Positions 55,470 through 63,968 of a stretch of 64,000 nt of DNA are shown piece after piece. Source of the DNA: Herbaspirillum chlorophenolicum. Its GTDB lineage: Bacteria > Pseudomonadota > Gammaproteobacteria > Burkholderiales > Burkholderiaceae_D. Within the stretch, counting starts at the first letter, position 1, and each line of letters opens with the position of its first letter. The notes beneath the pieces were generated by a model. That model was not told where the DNA came from. It saw only the letters and a program-made list of their open reading frames with translations, and did not search any database. The position numbers and the translations under genes are program-made. The DNA is taken from assembly GCF_001189955.1 (NCBI RefSeq), contig NZ_LFLT01000005.1:1-64000 (forward strand). The letters run 5' to 3'.

Positions 55470-56008
55470 ACCCAGACATTTCCTCCTCTTCCGCCGCCGC
55501 GCCGGCCAGCAAGAAGCGCCGCGCCAACGCCCAGTTCATGCTGGCCCATCCGGCGCACTGGATCGCGCAGGGCTTCGGCAGCGGCCTCTCCCCCATCATG
55601 CCGGGCACCGCCGGCACGCTGTTCGCCTGGCTTTCCTATGTTGTGCTCTCCGCACGCTGGCCGCATGTGTTTACCGCAGCCAATTGGCTGGCCATCATCG
55701 TGGCCGGTTTCGTGATCGGCATCTGGGCCTGCCATCGCACCGGACATGCACTGAACTCGCCCGATGACGGCAGCATGGTGTGGGACGAGATCATCGCCTT
55801 CTGGCTGGTGCTGGTGCTGGTGACGCCGGCCAGCACCAAGGTGCAGTTCGCGGCATTTGTCGTGTTCCGCTTCTTCGACATGGTCAAGCCGCCGCCGATC
55901 GCCTGGTTCGACCGCCGCTTCAAGGGTGGCTTCGGGGTGATGTGGGATGACATCGTGGCGGCCTTCTATACGCTGCTGGTGTTCGCCTTCTGGCGCGTCT
56001 ACGCCTGA
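55466..56008 (+). CDS. pgpA: Phosphatidylglycerophosphatase A
   Basis: A 180-residue membrane phosphatase that removes the phosphate from phosphatidylglycerophosphate. It shows GFGSGLSPIMPGTAGTL, the metal/catalytic region VWDEIIAFWLVLVLV and the C-terminal FFDMVKPPPIAWFDRRFKGG FGVMWDD. Three to four hydrophobic helices. Translation is coupled to thiL through an ATGA overlap. Confidence 0.95.
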   Translation: MNPDISSSSAAAPASKKRRANAQFMLAHPAHWIAQGFGSGLSPIMPGTAGTLFAWLSYVVLSARWPHVFTAANWLAIIVAGFVIGIWACHRTGHALNSPDDGSMVWDEIIAFWLVLVLVTPASTKVQFAAFVVFRFFDMVKPPPIAWFDRRFKGGFGVMWDDIVAAFYTLLVFAFWRVYA

Positions 56009-56135
56009 CCTCCGGAACGCCCGCGATATTCCGATTCAAGAATCGTGAAGACGGGAGTATCCTGTCCCTGCATGCACATGATCAACCGACCGCGGCCGTT
56101 GGAAGCGGCCGACGGTACAGCCAAGGATGACACTC

Positions 56136-56618
56136 ATGGACACCACGATTGACTTAGCCACACGCGTAGGCCAGGCCCTGAAGGCCAAGAACCTGCTGTT
56201 AGCCACTGCCGAATCGTGTACAGGAGGCGGCATCGCGCACGCCATCACTGAAATCGCCGGTTCCTCCGAATGGTTCGACTGCGGTTTCGTCACTTATTCC
56301 AACGCCTCCAAGAATGAGCTGCTGGATATCCCGGAAGCCATGATCGCGCTGCACGGCGCCGTCAGCGAGGAGATCGCCGGCGCCATGGCTGAAGGCGCGC
56401 TGGCCAACAGCAGTTCGGATGTCGCCGTCTCCACCACCGGCATCGCCGGCCCCGGCGGCGCAGTGCCGGGCAAGCCGGTGGGCACCGTCTGCTTCGGCTG
56501 GAAGGTGGGCGACAAGACTTACACCGAACGCCTGGTGTTTTCAGGCGACCGGCAAGCAGTGCGCGAGCAGACTGTGGTGCATTCTCTCAAGGGATTGCTC
56601 AAGCTGCTGGCGGACTGA
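56136..56618 (+). CDS. pncC: Nicotinamide-nucleotide amidase (CinA C-terminal family)
   Basis: A 160-residue PncC, which deamidates nicotinamide mononucleotide to nicotinate mononucleotide in pyridine nucleotide recycling. Motifs: ATAESCTGGGIAHAITEIAG with the catalytic Ser, FVTYSNASKNELL, and STTGIAGPGGAVPGKPVGTV. The ATG at 56136 has AAGGATGA five bases upstream; the earlier ATG at 56127 overlaps that site. It follows pgpA by 127 bases. Confidence 0.93.
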   Translation: MDTTIDLATRVGQALKAKNLLLATAESCTGGGIAHAITEIAGSSEWFDCGFVTYSNASKNELLDIPEAMIALHGAVSEEIAGAMAEGALANSSSDVAVSTTGIAGPGGAVPGKPVGTVCFGWKVGDKTYTERLVFSGDRQAVREQTVVHSLKGLLKLLAD

Positions 56619-56629
56619 AGACATCCCCA

Positions 56630-56676
56630 AAAAGAAACAGGCCGCGCTTGCATTCGCAGCACGGCCTGTTTCTTTT
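56630..56676. terminator. Bidirectional terminator between pncC and pyrF
   Basis: Perfect 15-bp stem AAAAGAAACAGGCCG / CGGCCTGTTTCTTTT with a 17-base loop between two convergent genes; T-rich at both exits. Confidence 0.9.
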
Positions 56677-56687
56677 CAAGATGGTTT

Positions 56688-56714
56688 GTCGTCCCCTGCA
56701 AAGGCAGGGACGAC
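56688..56714. repeat. REP-like palindrome after pyrF
   Basis: GTCGTCCC-TGC..GCA-GGGACGAC, a near-perfect inverted repeat (one unpaired C) eight bases from the pyrF stop, related to the pair at 14661-14742. Confidence 0.6.
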
Positions 56715-56721
56715 ATCGCGC

Positions 56722-57540
56722 TCACCGATACTTGTTGATCGTGTCGCGCGTCTCCAGCGCCACGCGGCGTGCCGCCGCGGTGAAGTCTTCGCCGGTTTCC
56801 GGCTTGGCGTACAAAATGGCGCGCGAAGAATTGATCATCATGCCGGTACCGGCAGCCGTCTTGCCGGATTTGACCGTGGCTTCGACGTCGCCGCCCTGGG
56901 CGCCTACACCCGGAACCAATAACGGCATGTCGCCGATGATGGCGCGCACTTGCGCCAGTTCATGCGGGAAGGTGGCGCCCACCACCAGGCCGCACTGGCC
57001 GTTGGTGTTCCATTTCTCGGCCACCAGGCGCGCCACGTGCTGGTACAGCGGCTTGCCCTCGACTTCCAGGAATTGCAGGTCGGAACCGCCCGCATTCGAC
57101 GTGCGGCACAGCACGATCACGCCACGGTCTTTCCACTCCAGGTAAGGCGCGACCGAATCCCAACCCATGTAGGGGCTGACGGTGACCACGTCGGCGTTGT
57201 AGCGCTCGAAGGCTTCACGTGCGTATTGCTCGGCGGTGGCGCCGATGTCGCCGCGCTTGGCATCCAGCACCAGCGGGATATCGGGATAATGGCGGCGGAT
57301 GTAGGAGCAGATCTGCTCCAGCTGGTCTTCCGCACCCAGCGCGGCAAAATAGGCGATCTGCGGCTTGAAGGCACAGGCGGCATCGGCTGTAGCGTCGACA
57401 ATGGCGCGGCAGAATTCGAAAATCGCGTCCGATTTGCCGCGCAATTCTTCGGGAATCTTCTTGACGTCAGGGTCCAGGCCGACGCACAGCAGGGAATTAC
57501 GCGATTTCCACGCGCCGTTTAACTTGTCGATGAATGTCAC
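56722..57540 (-). CDS. pyrF: Orotidine 5'-phosphate decarboxylase (type 2)
   Basis: A 272-residue PyrF of the long type, converting OMP to UMP. The catalytic motif LDAKRGDIG holds Asp93, Lys95 and Asp98. The N-terminus [23 protein letters not shown] and the end [10 protein letters not shown] are typical of this subfamily. Alone on the minus strand, convergent with pncC. Confidence 0.96.
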   Translation of the reverse strand: MTFIDKLNGAWKSRNSLLCVGLDPDVKKIPEELRGKSDAIFEFCRAIVDATADAACAFKPQIAYFAALGAEDQLEQICSYIRRHYPDIPLVLDAKRGDIGATAEQYAREAFERYNADVVTVSPYMGWDSVAPYLEWKDRGVIVLCRTSNAGGSDLQFLEVEGKPLYQHVARLVAEKWNTNGQCGLVVGATFPHELAQVRAIIGDMPLLVPGVGAQGGDVEATVKSGKTAAGTGMMINSSRAILYAKPETGEDFTAAARRVALETRDTINKYR

Positions 57541-57697
57541 GGTGATGCCTTAATATGCAAAGATGCGCTATTGTACCGCTGGCACCGGAAAAACCGCGTT
57601 TCCGCCCGCTTTTTCAAGGCTTTTGAGGCGAAAAAAGGAGACTTGGAATACGGCATCCCGGTTGCACACGCTTTATTTTTCTTACGAGGAACACAAC

Positions 57698-58291
57698 ATG
57701 AAAAAATGGTTTGCATGGCTGGCTACCGCTTTCCTGGCCCTTGCTCTGTCGGGTTGCGGCTATAACGACTTCCAGGCCAAGGACGAAGCCACCAAAGCCG
57801 CCTGGGGCGAAGTCGTCAACCAATACCAGCGCCGCGCCGACCTGATCCCCAACCTCGTCAATACCGTCAAGGGCTATGCCGCGCACGAGAAAGACACGCT
57901 GGAAGCCGTGACCCAGGCGCGCGCCGCCGCCACCAGCTTCCAGATCACGCCGGAGGTGCTGAACAACCCCGAAGCCTTCGCCAAATTCCAGCAGGTGCAG
58001 GGCCAGCTGTCGTCGGCGCTGTCGCGCCTGATGGCGGTGTCGGAAAACTATCCGCAGCTGAAGGCCGACACCAGCTTCCGCGACCTGCAGTCGCAACTGG
58101 AAGGCACCGAAAACCGCATCACCGTGGCGCGCCAGCGCTACATCGCCGCGGTCCAGGAATACAACATCTTGGCGCGCAGCTTCCCCAGCAACATCACGGC
58201 GAAAGTCTTCGGCTACCAGGTCAAGCCCTCCTTCACGGTAGAAAACGAGAAGGCCATCTCGACCGCCCCCACCGTCAACTTCGGCAAGTAA
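57698..58291 (+). CDS. LemA-family lipoprotein
   Basis: A 197-residue LemA protein anchored as a lipoprotein: the signal MKKWFAWLATAFLALALSGC ends at lipobox Cys20. The coiled-coil body has WGEVVNQYQRRADLIPNLVN, SRLMAVSENYPQLKAD, FRDLQSQLEGTENRI TVAR and YNILARSFPSN. Function unknown in general; a usual partner of the TPM-domain proteins encoded directly downstream. An AGGAA precedes the ATG. Confidence 0.92.
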   Translation: MKKWFAWLATAFLALALSGCGYNDFQAKDEATKAAWGEVVNQYQRRADLIPNLVNTVKGYAAHEKDTLEAVTQARAAATSFQITPEVLNNPEAFAKFQQVQGQLSSALSRLMAVSENYPQLKADTSFRDLQSQLEGTENRITVARQRYIAAVQEYNILARSFPSNITAKVFGYQVKPSFTVENEKAISTAPTVNFGK

Positions 58292-58312
58292 GCCTGAGCG
58301 CGGGCATCGCCG

Positions 58313-59161
58313 ATGCGTAAATTCCTCCTGCGACTCCAACTACTGCTGGTCCTGCTGCCCATCCTGGGCAGTGCGGCCGCAGCCGAGGATTTCGTCCCCA
58401 TTCCGCCACTATCCGGCCACGTGATCGACCAGGTACACATGCTGGACGATCAGCAGCGCGCCGCGCTGAACAGCGTGCTGGCCGAGTACGAAACCCGCAC
58501 CGGCAGCCAGATCGCGGTACTGCTGATGGCTTCCACTGCACCGGAAGCCATCGAGCAATACAGCATCCGCGTGGCCGAAGCCTGGAAGCTTGGCCGCAAA
58601 GGCGTGGACGACGGCGTGATCCTGGTGGTCGCCAAGGACAATCCCAAAGCGCTGCGCCGCCTGCGCATCGAGGCCGGGCGCGGCGTGCAAGGCAGCCTGA
58701 CCGATGCGCAGTCCAAACGCATCCTGGAAGACGTGATCGCGCCGCATTTCCGCCAGAACGATTTCTACGGCGGGCTGGCGGCCGGCGTGTCGGCCATCGC
58801 CGGCCTGCTCGACCAGGAGAAGCTGCCGGCCGCGCAGCGCCACGCCCAGCCGGCGCAGGATGACAGCGGCGGCTGGGTGACGCTGATCGTGGTGCTGGTG
58901 TTCCTCTTCATTTTCTTTGCCATGCTGCTCAAGTCGCGCCGCAACGCGCGCAACAACCTCAATAGCAACGACTGGGGCCACAGCACCGGCGCCGGCGTCA
59001 TCATCGGCAGCATCCTGGAGCAGGTCGTGCGCAACGCCGCTTCCGGCCGTTCGGGCGGTTTCCCCAGTTCCGGCGGCTTTTCGGGCGGCTCCTCGGGCGG
59101 CGATTCATTCTCGGGCGGTGGCGGCACATTCGACGGCGGCGGCGCCTCGGGAGACTGGTGA
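58313..59161 (+). CDS. TPM-domain membrane protein (YgcG family)
   Basis: A 282-residue protein with a signal sequence (residues 1-24), a periplasmic TPM domain (about 35-170, LSGHVIDQVHMLDDQQRAAL, GSQIAVLLMAS, GVDDGVILVVAKD, EAGRGVQGSLTDAQSKRIL), one transmembrane helix near 188-206 and a Gly/Ser-rich low-complexity tail (SGGFSGGSSGGDSFSGGGG) ending in W. This is the standard YgcG layout. 21 bases after the LemA gene and one base before the next TPM gene. Confidence 0.9.
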   Translation: MRKFLLRLQLLLVLLPILGSAAAAEDFVPIPPLSGHVIDQVHMLDDQQRAALNSVLAEYETRTGSQIAVLLMASTAPEAIEQYSIRVAEAWKLGRKGVDDGVILVVAKDNPKALRRLRIEAGRGVQGSLTDAQSKRILEDVIAPHFRQNDFYGGLAAGVSAIAGLLDQEKLPAAQRHAQPAQDDSGGWVTLIVVLVFLFIFFAMLLKSRRNARNNLNSNDWGHSTGAGVIIGSILEQVVRNAASGRSGGFPSSGGFSGGSSGGDSFSGGGGTFDGGGASGDW

Positions 59162-59162
59162 G

Positions 59163-59693
59163 ATGAGCAAGCAAAAGACACAGCCCCCCATGATCGGCCG
59201 CATGCTACGCCACCTCGCCGGTACCCATGCGGCGGCACGGCGCGCCTTCCCTTCGGCCACGCTCAAGGCGATCCAGGCCGGGATCGGCGAAGGCGAAAAG
59301 CAGCATCGCGCCCAGGTACGCATGATCGTCGAGGCTTCGCTGTCGCTGGGTGCGGTATGGCGAGGAGAAAGCTCGCGCCAACGCGCGCACGAACTGTTCT
59401 CGCGCTACCGCATCTGGGATACCGAGGAAAACTGCGGCGTGCTGGTCTACGTCAACCTGGCCGACCACAAGGTGGAAATCGTTGCCGACCGCGGCGTCAG
59501 CCGTGTAGTGACGCGCCAGCAGTGGCAGGACGTCTGCCGCGCCATGACTGCCGGATATGCGCATGGCGCCTATCACGAGAGCACCCTGCAGGCGCTGGAA
59601 CAGCTGCATGTGCTACTGGCCGACACCATGCCGCGCGACAGCGGCGATACGGCCGGCGCCAACGAACTCTCCGACAAGCCGCTGATACTCTGA
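59163..59693 (+). CDS. TPM-domain protein, cytoplasmic type
   Basis: A 176-residue protein with a second TPM domain but no signal peptide or clear membrane helix (HRAQVRMIVEASLSLGAVWR, FSRYRIWDTEENCGVLVYVN, HKVEIVADRGVSRVVT, ALEQLHVLLADTMPRD). The ATG at 59163 starts one base after the upstream stop. Third member of the LemA-TPM-TPM trio often seen in Betaproteobacteria. Function unknown. Confidence 0.85.
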   Translation: MSKQKTQPPMIGRMLRHLAGTHAAARRAFPSATLKAIQAGIGEGEKQHRAQVRMIVEASLSLGAVWRGESSRQRAHELFSRYRIWDTEENCGVLVYVNLADHKVEIVADRGVSRVVTRQQWQDVCRAMTAGYAHGAYHESTLQALEQLHVLLADTMPRDSGDTAGANELSDKPLIL

Positions 59694-59706
59694 CCGTCCC
59701 AAAAAG

Positions 59707-59743
59707 AAAACGCCGCCTGCGGACCATCCGCGGCGGCGCTTTT
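59707..59743 (+). terminator. Terminator after the LemA-TPM operon
   Basis: Stem CGCCGCC-T-GCGGA paired with TCCGC-GGCGGCG, then CTTTTC; A-rich on the other side, so it may also stop dacB transcription. Confidence 0.75.
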
Positions 59744-59763
59744 CATTGGCGATTCAGCCGGCC

Positions 59764-61221
59764 TCAGCCATTCTCATATACCCACTGCAACAGCGCATCC
59801 TGCGCCTTCTGCCCGGCCGGCGCGTTCGGGTGGTTGATCAGGAACACCACCACGTAGGACTTGCCCGACGCGGCCTGCACATAGCCGGCGATGGAACGCA
59901 CGTCATTCAGCGTGCCCGTCTTGATATGCGCCTGCCCTGCCACGCTTTGCGTCTTCAGGCGGCGGCGCATGGTGCCGTCGTAGCCGACCAGCGGCATCGA
60001 GGACACGAATTCCGGCATCAGCGGCGAACGGTAGGCCTGGGCCAGCATGCCGCCCAGCAAGGCGGGCGTGACCCGCTCCACGCGCGACAGCCCGGCGCCG
60101 TTCTCGATGGCCAGGCCGCTCGTGTCGAGCCCCTTGTCATTGAGCCAGGCGCGCACCGCGCGCGCGCCGTTGACCGCATCGCCGGGCTGGCCGCTCGTCT
60201 CGGCGGCCAGGGTCAGCAGCACCTGGCGCGCCATCACGTTGTTGCTGTACTTGTTGATGTCGCGGATCACCTCGGGCAGCGTGGGCGACTGCACCTCGGC
60301 CATCAGCCGCGCCGACGGCGTCACGGCGCCGCTGACCACACGGCCGGACAAGCTGCCGCCGAGCTCGGCCCACATCTGCGCGAACATGGCGCCTGCGTAC
60401 TGCACGCTGCCCATGCGGTAGGGATGCACGTACCAGACCTTGGGCCCGCAATCGGCCGGATAGGCGCCGGAGAAGGTTGCCGACGACGCATCGTTGGCCA
60501 GCACCAGCTTGCCCTGCCAGTCGCCGCAAGGCTCCTGCGACAAGCGCGGCGGCGTAATCGTGTAGCCGGCCATGGGCGGCTCCATGGTCACGGCTACCGT
60601 CCCGGTTGCGGCATTAGGCTCGAAGCGGAAGGCCAGCGTCTTGTAGTTAAGCAGCAGCGCATCCGGGCCGACGTTATAGGGCTTTTGCGGGTCGCCGTCG
60701 AACTGCGACGGATCATAGGTCGACTCGGCGAAGAAACTGCGGTCGATCACCAGGTTGCCGCGGATATCCTTCACTCCCCTGGCGCGCAGTTGGCGCAAGA
60801 ACAGCCAGAAGTTCTCCATCACCAGCTTGGGATCGCCGCCGCCCTTGATGATCAGGTCGCCATTGAGCACGCCCTGGTCGAGGGTGCCGTCGACATAGGC
60901 CTGGGTCTTCCAGGAATAGGTCGGCCCCAGCAGCTCCAGCGCGGCGTCGGTGGTCACCAGTTTCATCACCGAGGCCGGATTGAAAGGCTGCGTCAGGTTG
61001 TTGGCCACCAGCGCCCGCTTGCCGCTGTCGGCGTCAAGCACCAGCACGCCGGTGTTCTGTTGCGGAATATGCGCCACACGCAGCGCCCCGACCACGGCCG
61101 GCGGCAGGCCCTGGGCAGGAACGGCGGCGGTTGCAGCCAGCAGCGAAACGGCGAGGGTCAGCGAACGGAATGACGGCAGGCGGGAGCGATGCAAGGGAAA
61201 AAACGAGGGGAAACGCAGCAT
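59764..61221 (-). CDS. dacB: D-alanyl-D-alanine carboxypeptidase/endopeptidase
   Basis: A 485-residue class C penicillin-binding protein (PBP4/DacB type) exported by a signal peptide (SLTLAVSLLAATAAVPAQG). It trims peptidoglycan stem peptides. Active-site motifs: SxxK as S84-V-M-K87, SxN as YSNN near 325, and KTG near 432 (HIKTGTLNDVRSIAGYVQ). A TATAAT on the minus strand at 61253-61248 lies about 27 bases upstream of the ATG. Confidence 0.92.
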   Translation of the reverse strand: MLRFPSFFPLHRSRLPSFRSLTLAVSLLAATAAVPAQGLPPAVVGALRVAHIPQQNTGVLVLDADSGKRALVANNLTQPFNPASVMKLVTTDAALELLGPTYSWKTQAYVDGTLDQGVLNGDLIIKGGGDPKLVMENFWLFLRQLRARGVKDIRGNLVIDRSFFAESTYDPSQFDGDPQKPYNVGPDALLLNYKTLAFRFEPNAATGTVAVTMEPPMAGYTITPPRLSQEPCGDWQGKLVLANDASSATFSGAYPADCGPKVWYVHPYRMGSVQYAGAMFAQMWAELGGSLSGRVVSGAVTPSARLMAEVQSPTLPEVIRDINKYSNNVMARQVLLTLAAETSGQPGDAVNGARAVRAWLNDKGLDTSGLAIENGAGLSRVERVTPALLGGMLAQAYRSPLMPEFVSSMPLVGYDGTMRRRLKTQSVAGQAHIKTGTLNDVRSIAGYVQAASGKSYVVVFLINHPNAPAGQKAQDALLQWVYENG

Positions 61222-61552
61222 GATTCAACCGAAAATGGAGATCACGCATTATAGAGGCAAGCCACGCGGCAGGCTGCGCGCCGCTGCCGGCGACACAATG
61301 CCGTCACAGGCCTGTGCGACAATACCTCGGCCATCGTTATCGAAACGACATGACATGCGCGCACCGGCAGCTCCGCGCGCCTGCGCCGCCGATTTTGCCT
61401 CACGGCCAAGGCTTTGCGTTACGATGGCAAAAGCTGCCTAGTTACATTGGCTCAAACAACAGGATGCACTTTCCGGTACGCGGAGGCGTTGCCGGAATCG
61501 CTACAGATACGGCTGGCAATCCTCCGGGACAGGACGAAAGAGAAGCACCGAT
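61222..61552. other. Divergent promoter region dacB / diguanylate cyclase
   Basis: About 330 bases without a gene. Holds the dacB -10 hexamer (61253-61248, minus strand). No clear promoter for the plus-strand gene could be fixed. Confidence 0.4.
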
Positions 61553-62767
61553 ATGTCATCCAGCACTACCAGGCGACGCGCCAGGACCGGCGGCAAGCGG
61601 CCATTGTCCGCGCTGCTGGCGTTACTCAATCCGGTCGCACTCTATCGCAAGCGCCCGAACCGCCCTGACGCTCCTCCTCCGGAGGCCCTGATTGGCAAGG
61701 GAGTGCGCTTCGTCAACCGCATCTACCTCCTGCGCGCGATCGGCCTGGGCATCGGCTTTTTCTGCGTCTCGGCCGGATTCGTGCAAAATCCGGTGAGCTG
61801 GCCGCTGTGGGCGCTGCTGGTATTCCACGGCTTCGCCTGGCCGCACCTGGCGCGCCACTGGGCGCTGCACAGCAAGATCCCCTACCGCGCCGAACGCCGC
61901 AACCTGGTGATCGACGCCGGCTTCGGCGGTTTCTGGATCGCTGCCATGGACGGCAACCTGGTGCCCAGCGCAGTCATCCTCTCCATGATCTCAATGGACA
62001 ACATCGCTGCCGGCGGCGTGCGCCTGTTCATGCGCGGCGTCTACGCCAGCGTGGCCGGCTTCCTGCTCGGCTGGCTGGTGCTCGATTACCGCTTCATGCC
62101 GCAATCCGACATCGTCACCATCGTCGCCTGCCTGCCGATGCTGGCGCTCTATCCGCTGGTGCTGGGCAAGTCGACCTACGACATGTCCAAAAAGCTGGCC
62201 GAGCGCTCCCGCGAATTCGAGATCGTCAGCCAGATAGACGGCCTGACCCGCCTGTTCAACCGCCGCTACTGGGAAAGCCTGCTGATCGAGGAATTCGAGC
62301 AGTGCCGCCGCGGCGGCCACGGCGCCTGCCTGCTGCTGCTCGACCTCGACCACTTCAAGAACATCAACGACACCCACGGCCACCTGGTCGGCGACGAAGT
62401 GCTGCGTAATTTCTCGCAACTGCTGCGCGCCAACCTGCGCGAGGATGACCTGATCGGCCGCTATGGCGGCGAGGAGTTCGTGGCCATCCTTCGCCACACT
62501 TCGGCTACCGATGCCCTGCTGCTGTCGCAGCGCCTGGTCGAGCAAGCGCGCAGCAAGCAATCCGGCAGCGACAGCCTGTGGGGCTGCACGGTCAGTGCCG
62601 GCCTGGTGCCCTTCACGCCTGACATGGATGCGCACTACGTCTGGCTGCAGCGTGCAGACCAGGCCATGTACTGCGCCAAGGGAAAGGGCCGGGATTGCCT
62701 GGTGGCCTGGGATGCGGGGCTACACCGCGCGCACGGCAAAACCGCAGCCGACGTGCAGACCGCGTGA
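61553..62767 (+). CDS. Diguanylate cyclase with MASE2 membrane sensor
   Basis: A 404-residue membrane enzyme making cyclic di-GMP from two GTP. Residues about 45-215 form the MASE2 domain with five to six helices (FVNRIYLLRAIGLGIGFFCV, HGFAWPHLARHWALHSKIPY RAERRNL). A GGDEF domain follows from about 235 with DGLTRLFNRRYWESL, the Mg site LLLDLDHFKNINDTHGHLVGD and the active-site GGEEF within IGRYGGEEFVAIL. No RxxD inhibitory site is obvious five residues before GGEEF (sequence LREDDLIGRY), so product inhibition is not evident. Stands alone. Confidence 0.93.
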   Translation: MSSSTTRRRARTGGKRPLSALLALLNPVALYRKRPNRPDAPPPEALIGKGVRFVNRIYLLRAIGLGIGFFCVSAGFVQNPVSWPLWALLVFHGFAWPHLARHWALHSKIPYRAERRNLVIDAGFGGFWIAAMDGNLVPSAVILSMISMDNIAAGGVRLFMRGVYASVAGFLLGWLVLDYRFMPQSDIVTIVACLPMLALYPLVLGKSTYDMSKKLAERSREFEIVSQIDGLTRLFNRRYWESLLIEEFEQCRRGGHGACLLLLDLDHFKNINDTHGHLVGDEVLRNFSQLLRANLREDDLIGRYGGEEFVAILRHTSATDALLLSQRLVEQARSKQSGSDSLWGCTVSAGLVPFTPDMDAHYVWLQRADQAMYCAKGKGRDCLVAWDAGLHRAHGKTAADVQTA

Positions 62768-62982
62768 ACGAATTGCTGGGGAAGGCTTTTTCGCTGGACA
62801 GCGTGAACCCATGAAGCGCGTGGGCGCAAAAAAGGCCGATGCTTTCGGGGCCGCCACGAGACCACTGTGAAAACATCGACCTAGGGAAATCAAGGGAGGG
62901 GCATCAACGTACAGTGAAAGACCTGAACTCTCCAAAAAAGTGGTCTCCGCCGAGCCCCTGCCACTGCCGCAACGAGCGGCAA

Positions 62983-63001
62983 AGCGGGCGCAATGCCCGC
63001 T
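62983..63001 (-). terminator. Hairpin at the end of the small membrane protein gene
   Basis: Stem AGCGGGC / GCCCGCT overlapping the stop codon at 63000-63002, with only three T after it on the minus strand. Position supports termination, sequence only partly. Confidence 0.45.
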
Positions 63002-63182
63002 AAATTAGCACTGGTAGAGCCTCCAGCACTAAAAGCGCCAGCAACGCGCCGAACACCGCGCCGATTGCCCTGCAACTGGTTCGAAGTACCTTGGAGGCGA
63101 CCGGCACCTCGCCGCATAACAGCAGACCGGCCAGGGTCATCGGGATGAAAAACATCAGATTGTTCATGATGATGTTCGGCAT
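63000..63182 (-). CDS. Small membrane protein, 60 residues
   Basis: Begins MPNIIMNNLMFFIPMTLAGL. Two hydrophobic segments, residues about 8-22 and 38-58 (GAVFGALLALLVLEALPVLI at the C-terminus), with a basic loop between (VASKVLRTSCR). GAGGAG lies nine bases before the ATG at 63182; an upstream ATG at 63197 would itself cover that site. A promoter at 63291-63318 and a hairpin at the stop complete a plausible single-gene unit. I know no family; function unknown. Confidence 0.6.
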   Translation of the reverse strand: MPNIIMNNLMFFIPMTLAGLLLCGEVPVASKVLRTSCRAIGAVFGALLALLVLEALPVLI

Positions 63183-63290
63183 GATGCGTCTCCTCATTCA
63201 GCCTTCACATTCAAAAATCCGCTTTCGAATTATTCTCATCGGGTGGCCCGGCATCGCTGCCAGCCTTGCCCGGCGTGACTTTGTGATTTG

Positions 63291-63318
63291 AGTATAGGCT
63301 GCGTGTCATATAAAACAA
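63291..63318 (-). promoter_or_regulatory. Sigma70 promoter of the small membrane protein gene
   Basis: On the minus strand TTGTTT (63318-63313), 16-base spacer, TATACT (63296-63291). Predicted leader about 100 bases. Confidence 0.55.
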
Positions 63319-63416
63319 GCAGCGCCGCCGACAATTCGTTGCTGCACAGCAGCGATAAAGCGCGGCCATGGCATTGTTGCAGATGCACAAATTTTCAGCA
63401 GACGGCCGGATTTGCC

Positions 63417-63446
63417 TTGACCCTCGTTTAAGCGCAAGCGTAGAAT
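63417..63446 (+). promoter_or_regulatory. Sigma70 promoter of the structured leader
   Basis: TTGACC at 63417-63422, 18-base spacer, TAGAAT at 63441-63446. Predicted start near 63453, about 26 bases before the leader ORF. Confidence 0.6.
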
Positions 63447-63478
63447 TCGCCCGTTCTTATTTTTTTGGAGTCCCTCTC

Positions 63479-63526
63479 ATGGGCACTTGTTCGGGTGACA
63501 GTTGTTGCCGGGTAACTCCCGGTTAA
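63479..63526 (+). CDS. Candidate 15-residue Cys-containing leader peptide
   Basis: ATG to TAA, peptide MGTCSGDSCCRVTPG. TTGGAG lies eight bases before the ATG. Three of 15 codons are Cys, two of them adjacent (63503-63508). A hairpin (63508-63522) begins at the last Cys codon, so a ribosome paused there would keep it open: the geometry of a transcription or translation attenuator. No homologue is known to me. The controlled gene would lie at or beyond the window edge. Confidence 0.45.
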   Translation: MGTCSGDSCCRVTPG

Positions 63527-63587
63527 GCCTCGGCAAGATTCAGCAGGACATCCTCCTGCCGTCATCTTGCTATCAGGCAGATGACGG
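63508..63587 (+). ncRNA. Chain of three hairpins in the leader
   Basis: CCGGG-TAACT-CCCGG (63508-63522); GCAGGA-CATCC-TCCTGC (63543-63559); CCGTCATCT / AGATGACGG (63559-63567 and 63579-63587). Hairpins two and three share base 63559. All stems are perfect. No T run follows hairpin three. Confidence 0.5.
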
Positions 63588-63968
63588 TATCTCAATGCAT
63601 ACGGAATGACACTTGGCAGCCACTGGCTGCAAGTTGCCGGAAGAAGTCCAGGCGCGGTCCTCGCGTTTTCTTCCCGATATTCCGCCGCATCGTTTTCCCT
63701 CACAACAACAGATCGACGACCGACCGCCGCAGACATTGCTGTCGACGCGGCGAGCCACAGTTTGTCCGTATGGCGCTGGTTGCACCGCAACCAGCGGAGC
63801 AAGCTTATTGCCGCCGCTTCGTTGCGGCCGGAAGACGCCTGCACCAGCGAACCGACTTGGCCCGCCACTGGATGGTCTTGCGGGCAGGCTCAGTACAGGC
63901 GCTTGTGAAAGGGGCTCCGCTCAACCGAAGCGGAGACTGCAATGCGACAGAAAAAAACATGAAGATCC
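63588..63968 (+). other. Structured, probably untranslated remainder of the leader
   Basis: No supported gene. Further perfect or near-perfect stems: GCAGCC-ACT-GGCTGC (63616-63630), GGAAGAA / TTCTTCC enclosing CGCG / CGCG (63639-63674), CGCTGGTTG / CAACCAGCG (63774-63796 region) and CTCCGCT / AGCGGAG (63915-63935). A 100-codon frame crosses it but its composition looks non-coding. Confidence 0.4.

Noticed and set aside
63606-63908. A 100-codon plus-strand frame in the leader region
   Set aside because: Composition (many Ser, Ala, Trp and Arg, no domain) looks non-coding, no ribosome binding site, and several perfect stems run through it.
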